A stretch of 59,326 nucleotides of DNA from Sulfobacillus harzensis (GTDB lineage: Bacteria > Bacillota > Sulfobacillia > Sulfobacillales > Sulfobacillaceae), in assembly GCF_012933365.1 (NCBI RefSeq), contig NZ_JABBVZ010000017.1, forward strand, positions 1 through 59,326, given 5' to 3'. Position numbers and translations under genes: made by a program. Within the stretch, counting starts at the first letter, position 1. Every line of letters starts with the position of its first letter. Under the pieces are notes generated by a model. That model made no database searches, was not told the origin of the DNA, and worked only from the letters and a program-made list of their open reading frames with translations. Below are positions 54,146-59,326 of this stretch, in pieces.

Positions 54146-55683
54146 TGCGACCTGTGGTCTTGATGGTGTTGGATGGTTGGGGACTCGCACCGGATTCCAA
54201 AGCGAATGCCATCGCGTCCGCGCCGGAAGCGCATTATCGGAAGCTGCGCGAAACCTACCCGAGCACTGAAGTTCAAGCTCACGGACGGGCCGTGGGACTG
54301 ATGCCCGACCAGATGGGCGATTCCAATGTGGGGCATTTGACCATTGGTGCAGGACGGATTGTGCAACAGAACTTGCCCCGCATTACGGATGCGGTTGAAT
54401 CCGGGGAGTTAGCCAAGAACCCGGTCCTGCAAGAGGCGCTTCGAAGGGCGCGGGGCCACCGTCTGCATTTGATGGGGTTATTGTCTCCCGGGGGTGTTCA
54501 TAGCCATCAGGCACACCTGAAGGGTATTTTGGACATTGTCAAGGAGGCCGGTCTCAAGGACGTCTATATTCATGTGTGGCTGGATGGCCGCGACGTGCCG
54601 CCATCCAGCGCCATGAGCTCGCTGGAGTTCTTAGCCAACGCAATCAACAGCGTCGGAGTGGGCCAGGTGGCCACCGTCGCAGGCCGCTACTATGCCATGG
54701 ATCGGGACCGGCGATGGGATCGCACCGAAAAGGCCTATCGTGCCATGGTGGAAGGGAACGGCCGGACAGCCCGAAGTGCCCCTGAGGCATTGGACCAGTC
54801 GTACCAAGAGGACACGACCGATGAGTTTGTGGTTCCGACGGTGATTGTCAATGCCGACGGGAAACCGGTAACAACCATCGACGAGAATGATGTGGTGCTG
54901 GTCTTCAATTTTCGTGCCGACCGCGTCCGGCAGATTACCCGAGCACTGGCGGATCCGGAATTTGACGCCTTTTCCCGCCCGTTTAAGAAAGTGGCGGTCT
55001 ACGGGATGACCGAGTACGATGAAGACTTCGAGCTACCGCACTTATTTGACCGCCCCAGCGTTCCCCATAATTTGGCGGAATGGTTGTCGAAGCATGACAA
55101 GTCACAGCTGCATGTGGCGGAAACGGAGAAGTATGCCCATGTCACCTTCTTTTTTAACGGCGGGCAGGAAAAAGTCTATCCGGGAGAAGATCGCATTCTC
55201 ATTCCTTCACCAAAGGTAGCCACCTATGACCAGGCGCCGGAAATGAGCGCCAAGAAAATCGCTGACGCCGTGGTGAAAGACTTAGAGCAAGGCCGACACG
55301 AATTTATCCTATTGAATTTTGCTAATGCCGACATGGTCGGTCATACTGGGAAATTAGAGTCGGCTCAAGAGGCGGTCCGGGCGGCGGATGCCGAAATTGG
55401 CCGGATAGCGGATGCCGTGCTCAATCGCCACGGGCTGTTGGCCATTGTTTCGGATCACGGCAATGCCGAAGTGATGCAAGATGAGAACGGCAAGCCGAAC
55501 ACCAACCATACGACCAACCCGGTGCCCTTTGCCATCATCGCGGAATCGGATTGGCTCCGCGGCCGAAAGCTGAAGACGGGGGGCCTGCAGGATGTGGCAC
55601 CCACGCTGTTGGACCTGATGGGGATGTCCATTCCTTCAGAGATGGCCGGACACTCACTTCTGACGGAAGGGGAGCGGGAGTAA
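54145..55683 (+). CDS. gpmI: 2,3-bisphosphoglycerate-independent phosphoglycerate mutase
   Basis: 512 residues, Mn2+-dependent, converting 3-phosphoglycerate to 2-phosphoglycerate. VLDGWG at the N-terminus and the phosphoserine nucleophile in MGDSNVGHLTIGAGR, then HVWLDGRDVPPSS, FNFRADRVRQITR, FANADMVGHTG and SDHGNAE with metal ligands. GGGAGGG is upstream. ATG 54145 overlaps the tpiA stop by one base. eno starts directly after its stop. Confidence 0.97.
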   Translation: MRPVVLMVLDGWGLAPDSKANAIASAPEAHYRKLRETYPSTEVQAHGRAVGLMPDQMGDSNVGHLTIGAGRIVQQNLPRITDAVESGELAKNPVLQEALRRARGHRLHLMGLLSPGGVHSHQAHLKGILDIVKEAGLKDVYIHVWLDGRDVPPSSAMSSLEFLANAINSVGVGQVATVAGRYYAMDRDRRWDRTEKAYRAMVEGNGRTARSAPEALDQSYQEDTTDEFVVPTVIVNADGKPVTTIDENDVVLVFNFRADRVRQITRALADPEFDAFSRPFKKVAVYGMTEYDEDFELPHLFDRPSVPHNLAEWLSKHDKSQLHVAETEKYAHVTFFFNGGQEKVYPGEDRILIPSPKVATYDQAPEMSAKKIADAVVKDLEQGRHEFILLNFANADMVGHTGKLESAQEAVRAADAEIGRIADAVLNRHGLLAIVSDHGNAEVMQDENGKPNTNHTTNPVPFAIIAESDWLRGRKLKTGGLQDVAPTLLDLMGMSIPSEMAGHSLLTEGERE

Positions 55684-56952
55684 ATGAATGACACCATACG
55701 GCAGATTCAAGCCGTGGAAATTTTGGATTCGCGCGGCAACCCGACCGTGGCGGTACGGGTAGGACTGGAAGATGGGACGGAAGCTTGGGCGCGTGTCCCA
55801 TCCGGCGCCTCGACCGGCGCTCATGAGGCGGTTGAGGTGCGTGATGGCGGCCGACGATATGGGGGCAAGGGCGTTCTCAATGTGATTCGCCACGTGAATG
55901 ATGTGATTGCTCCCGTGCTTTTAGGGCAGGCGGCCCATCATCAGGACGGCATCGACCAGCAATTGTTGGAACTGGACGGGACGCAACAAAAGTCCCGGCT
56001 GGGCGCCAATGCCCTTTTGGGCGTGTCTATGGCGGTCATGCATGCAGCCGCCGCGTCGTTTCAGCAGCCTCTGTACCGCTATTTGGGCGGTGTGCAAGCG
56101 CGCACCTTGCCGGTGCCGCTCCTCAATGTGCTTAATGGAGGCGCCCACGCCGACAATAACGTGGACATCCAAGAATTTATGATTGTGCCGGCCGGCGCCG
56201 GGACGTTTTCCGAAGCGATGCAAATGGCTTCCGAAACCTATCACGCCTTGAAAGGGCTGTTGAAGGAGCGAGGGCTCCGAACCGCCGTCGGCGATGAAGG
56301 CGGATTCGCCCCCGATTTGAATGGTGACCGGGAAGCCTTGGACCTCTTGGTCGAGGCCATCCAACGAGCGGGGCTTCGGCCCGGAGAAGACGTGGCGCTG
56401 GCCTTGGACGTGGCGGCCAACGAGCTGTATCACCAGGGAAGCTACCGTTTAGGGGATGAAACCAAGAGCGCGGATGCCCTGATCGCGTGGTATCAAGAGC
56501 TAATTAAGGCCTATCCGATTGTGTCGCTTGAGGACGGTTTGTCGGAAGACGACTGGGATGGTTGGAAGCACCTCAATCAGGCCCTAGGGCAGCAGATTCA
56601 ATTGGTGGGCGATGATCTGTTTGTCACCAATCCCTCGCGCATTCAGCGGGGACTGGACGAGGATGTCGCCAATGCCGTGCTCATCAAGCTGAATCAAATC
56701 GGCACGGTCAGCGAAACCTTAGAAGCGATGCGGATGACCGCACGCCGCGGATGGCGCGCGGTGGTTTCCCATCGCTCCGGAGAAACCGAAGATACCACCA
56801 TCGCGGATTTGACGGTGGCCACCAACAGTGGACAGATTAAGACCGGTGCGCCAGCGCGCAGCGAGCGTGTTGCAAAGTACAACCGGCTCTTGATGATTGA
56901 GGCGCAGGATACCGGTTTGGAATTTGCCGGTTGGGAGGCATTTCGGCGTTGA
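55684..56952 (+). CDS. eno: Enolase
   Basis: 422 residues. Converts 2-phosphoglycerate to phosphoenolpyruvate. N-terminal [44 protein letters not shown] with the catalytic His/Glu region, [23 protein letters not shown] with metal Asp, and [27 protein letters not shown] precedes ATG 55684. Its stop overlaps the TTG start of the HAD gene (TTGA). Confidence 0.97.
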   Translation: MNDTIRQIQAVEILDSRGNPTVAVRVGLEDGTEAWARVPSGASTGAHEAVEVRDGGRRYGGKGVLNVIRHVNDVIAPVLLGQAAHHQDGIDQQLLELDGTQQKSRLGANALLGVSMAVMHAAAASFQQPLYRYLGGVQARTLPVPLLNVLNGGAHADNNVDIQEFMIVPAGAGTFSEAMQMASETYHALKGLLKERGLRTAVGDEGGFAPDLNGDREALDLLVEAIQRAGLRPGEDVALALDVAANELYHQGSYRLGDETKSADALIAWYQELIKAYPIVSLEDGLSEDDWDGWKHLNQALGQQIQLVGDDLFVTNPSRIQRGLDEDVANAVLIKLNQIGTVSETLEAMRMTARRGWRAVVSHRSGETEDTTIADLTVATNSGQIKTGAPARSERVAKYNRLLMIEAQDTGLEFAGWEAFRR

Positions 56953-57968
56953 ATTTGGAGTTGAGGCAGGTTGCCGACGGCGTCTATGCGACCTCCCGTG
57001 CGGCGATGCAGGTTGAAGTGGCGGATGTTGTCGTGTTTGACATGGACGGCGTGCTGATGGATGTGCGCCACAGTTACCCGGTGGTTATTTGCAAGGCCGT
57101 CGACCGTTTTCTGCGTGAATCCGGATTTACCGGGGACGAGACGGCTGTTACGCCTGACGAGACCGCCTATTTCAAAGCGGCGGGAGGATTCAACAGCGAT
57201 TGGGCCTTGGCTCAAGGCGTGGTGTTAATCTACTTGGTGAAGGCGGAACTGGCGGGATCCAAGCAGATTGACGGCCTGCGCAATGTCTCGCCGGATTTGG
57301 CCACGGTGGCGCGGTCGGCAGGCCAATACGGCGGCGGACTAGCGGGTTTGGAAAATGCGCTCGCTCATCTCATTGAGACGCGTGAGTTTGAACGCTTGAA
57401 GAGCAGTGCCTGGGACCGGGCCCGGATAACCCGACTAGCGCAGGAGTTCTATGCCGGGGATCGGTCTCATGTGGTGTTCGGCGTGTCCAACGACACCATC
57501 AGCGGCGATGGCTTAATGCTGGCCGAACGGCCGTTGATTGACCGCAACACGCTGCTTTCAGCGCCGTTTCGCTATGGACTCTATACCGGACGCAACCGCG
57601 GTGAGGTGGAGACGGCTCTTGATATGGCGCATCTCGGCGGCGTTTTTGCCGAGGAGGCACTGGTCACCGAAACGCTGGGCATTCGAAAGCCCGATCCTGC
57701 CGGCCTTTTTCGGGTGGCCGAGGCATTAAAGCCGAAACTGATGATTTATGCCGGGGACAATCTGGACGATTGGCAGACGGCCGCCCGCTACGAGGCGGAG
57801 CGGGGCCTTGAAGAACCGCCGTGCGTCTTCTGCGGGGTTCTTGGGGGCTCTCCCGGGCCGCTAGGCTACAGTTTGTTCCAGGAGCGGGGCGTCGACCTCA
57901 TGACGAAAAGCGTGCAGGCGCTGTTGGCCTGGGTGACGGGACGAAAGCAGCGGATCGCAACCATTTAG
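56949..57968 (+). CDS. HAD-superfamily phosphatase coupled to eno
   Basis: 339 residues, HAD-IA family like the TIGR01548 group. Motif I is [13 protein letters not shown] (about residue 30), then an alpha-helical cap of about 150 residues, motif III Lys in [11 protein letters not shown], and motif IV in [17 protein letters not shown] 56949 overlaps the eno stop and has GGGAGG ten bases upstream, so it is co-translated. Its place in the operon suggests hydrolysis of a phosphorylated glycolytic intermediate or side product. Substrate unknown; the last ~55 residues are Gly/Pro-rich with two Cys. Confidence 0.82.
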   Translation: MNLELRQVADGVYATSRAAMQVEVADVVVFDMDGVLMDVRHSYPVVICKAVDRFLRESGFTGDETAVTPDETAYFKAAGGFNSDWALAQGVVLIYLVKAELAGSKQIDGLRNVSPDLATVARSAGQYGGGLAGLENALAHLIETREFERLKSSAWDRARITRLAQEFYAGDRSHVVFGVSNDTISGDGLMLAERPLIDRNTLLSAPFRYGLYTGRNRGEVETALDMAHLGGVFAEEALVTETLGIRKPDPAGLFRVAEALKPKLMIYAGDNLDDWQTAARYEAERGLEEPPCVFCGVLGGSPGPLGYSLFQERGVDLMTKSVQALLAWVTGRKQRIATI

Positions 57969-58028
57969 CGCCCGTCTAAGCGCATCGCACCGATTGGCGG
58001 TTATGAGACCCTTCCTTAAAATTTGTGG

Positions 58029-58060
58029 ACCCCCGAGGGCGAACCCCTTGGGGGTTTTTT
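58029..58060 (+). terminator. Terminator of the glycolysis operon
   Basis: An 11-bp stem from 58029-58039 pairs with 58045-58055 (one G-T wobble) with a CGAAC loop and six Ts. It is a clear Rho-independent terminator. Confidence 0.92.
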
Positions 58061-58123
58061 CCTTCTCACACCCTTCTTTGGCCGCTTCATATCATGAGCA
58101 TCATCACCAAGGGAGGGTGGGAC

Positions 58124-59218
58124 ATGACAGGCGAGCAGGAATTTGACCAAGGCCATCTGACCCGTTTTCACTATCGGCTCATCACCGTCGCCGGCCTTGG
58201 CACGTTGTTTGATTCCATGGATGTCGGCATCGTGTCTTTCGTCATTGCTGCCCTGATTCGCGCCTGGAGTCTCAATGACTTTTGGGCGGGCGTGGTTGGC
58301 AGTATCAATCTGGTAGGCATGGCGATTGGGGCTGCTTTGGCTGGCTCGTTGGCCGACCGGTTAGGACGCCGGCAAATGTTTATGTTGACGCTTTTGGTGT
58401 ACAGTGTGGCCACGGGACTTTCGGGCATTTCCATTGCGCTGTGGATGCTGTTGTTGTGCCGCTTCGTTGTCGGCCTGGGGCTGGGCGGGGAGCTTCCCGT
58501 CACCACCACAATGGTGACCGAATTCTTGCCCGCCCGCGTCCGGGGCCGCGGCATCGTGCTGTTGGAGAGCTTCTGGGCGGTCGGTTGGCTCATTGCCGCA
58601 ATCGTGGCTTTCATTGTCATCCCGGCTTGGGGGTGGCGGGTGGCCTTCTTTGTGGGCGCCATTCCCGCCCTCTATGTGTTGTACTTGCGGCGGGGAATCC
58701 CGGAGTCGCCCCGCTATCTTATGCGCACGGGGCGTTCTGTGGAGGCCCGTCAAGTCATGAGTCTTGCCGCGGGTCGGGAAATTGCCGCGACGTCCGTTGC
58801 CGTGCCATCCAACGTGACCCGTCCGCGTCTCGGCGTATTGTTCAATCGTCAATTTGGCCGGCGTACCGTCATGTTGTGGATTTTGTGGCTGGGGATGAAC
58901 TTCGCCTATTACGGCATGTTTCTCTGGTTGCCCTCGGTGCTGGTGGCGCACGGGTATTCCTTGGTGAATTCCTTTGGCTACACCATGATTGTAACGGCCG
59001 TACAAATCCCCGGCTATTTTTCTGCCGCCTGGCTGGTGGATAAGGTGGGGCGAAAACTGGTGCTGGTAGTCTACCTGCTGTTTACGGCCCTCTTTGCCAC
59101 CCTGTTTGGCCATGCCACGGGGGTGGCGGCGGTGCTCATTTATGGATCGCTGTTAGGCTTCTTCAACCTAGCAGCTTGTGTGCGTAGTCGGTCCGCGATG
59201 CCGTCGCTCCGCATGTAG
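58124..59218 (+). pseudogene. MFS sugar/organic-acid transporter, truncated at its 3' end
   Basis: The first ~350 residues form MFS helices 1-10 with AGSLADRLGRRQMFMLT (motif A), RFVVGLGLGGELPVTTTMVTEFLPARVRGRG and GIPESPRYLM, as in the aromatic-acid/sugar H+ symporter group. GGGAGG stands before ATG 58124. Homology is lost after LLGFFNLAA at about base 59176, where relatives continue with a helix and a TPE-containing segment; instead a 13-residue unrelated tail ends at 59218. The last two helices are missing, so the transporter is probably inactive, most simply by an insertion sequence. Confidence 0.72.
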
Positions 59219-59239
59219 AGTAGCCCGTTAACTCGACCC

Positions 59240-59326
59240 TCAGACCGGGCGCGGTGTCCCACTGGGGCGAGCGGACTTGTGGCCCCCGGCATTCCGTAGG
59301 ATTTTGGCCAGGTTGGCAACCGCACA
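59240..59326 (-). mobile_element. Possible transposase C-terminus at window end
   Basis: Reading inward from the window end on the minus strand gives 28 residues including ANLAKILRN and ending SARPSGTPRPV before TGA (59242-59240). An open frame reaching the edge, right next to a disrupted gene, is what the 3' end of a transposase would look like. The family cannot be named from so little, and the exact IS boundary (near 59176-59180) is inferred. Confidence 0.4.

Overview
The window looks like part of a chromosome from a thermo-acidophilic, endospore-forming Firmicute, most likely Sulfobacillus or a close relative. This is inferred, not proven. The grounds are strong AGGAGG ribosome sites, frequent TTG and GTG starts, a GSI-alpha glutamine synthetase with the Gram-positive feedback Arg, LytS/LytTR and PhoP/PhoR signalling, monoderm surface enzymes, a PpaX-like phosphatase and a candidate spore small acid-soluble protein. 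Base composition is moderately GC-rich by eye. About 56 protein genes are supported. No rRNA, tRNA or CRISPR array was seen. Both window ends look like insertion-sequence borders: IS-like termini at the left, and at the right an MFS gene that breaks off into what may be the tail of a transposase. The window may therefore be a complete contig bounded by IS elements.

Layout. 0-3.6 kb: two short-chain dehydrogenases and an aldo/keto reductase in a sparsely coded stretch. 3.9-6.5 kb: a double ferritin-like protein and a DHA2 drug exporter. 6.7-10.1 kb: an extracellular FMN-binding protein, an ApbE flavin transferase and an RnfD/NqrB-like membrane protein, which together look like a minimal transmembrane electron-transfer module, then a zinc-ribbon membrane protein. 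10.4-13.4 kb: DUF421 protein, glnA and a kelch protein. 13.5-18.0 kb: a tight run of FUSC exporter, HAD phosphatase, UPF0173 hydrolase, solo Fe-S PD-(D/E)XK nuclease and OsmC. 18-25 kb: NUDIX, a spore-protein-like microprotein, a DUF3311/sodium-solute symporter pair, ychF-hemL-lgt and an L,D-transpeptidase. 25-30.3 kb: moaD-moaE, then a minus-strand block with LytS/LytTR, nicotinamidase, a LigB-fold protein and a protein with two degenerate P-loops. 30.3-37.7 kb: surface CAP and amidase proteins, an alpha/beta hydrolase, a GltB-like flavoprotein and an S9 peptidase.

37.7-43.0 kb holds NUDIX, GNAT, N-acylamino-acid racemase, M20 peptidase and D-2-hydroxyacid dehydrogenase genes overlapping end to end. 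GNAT, racemase and M20 match the parts of the irreversible D- to L-amino acid conversion route described in Geobacillus kaustophilus. An unusual P-loop/Asp23-like fusion then leads into phoP-phoR-pstS-pstC-pstA-pstB, in which each junction from phoP to pstA is an ATGA overlap. An APC permease on the other strand separates pstB from phoU. 51.2-58.0 kb is the lower-glycolysis operon gapA-pgk-tpiA-gpmI-eno, with a HAD phosphatase as a translationally coupled sixth gene and a clear terminator.

Two features recur. Co-directional genes overlap or nearly touch, which suggests translational coupling. Convergent gene pairs overlap tail to tail without a separating terminator (glnA/kelch, lgt/ykuD, moaE/LytTR regulator, hydrolase/GltB-like). 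Most regulatory calls below are hairpins or dyads read by eye and are tentative.
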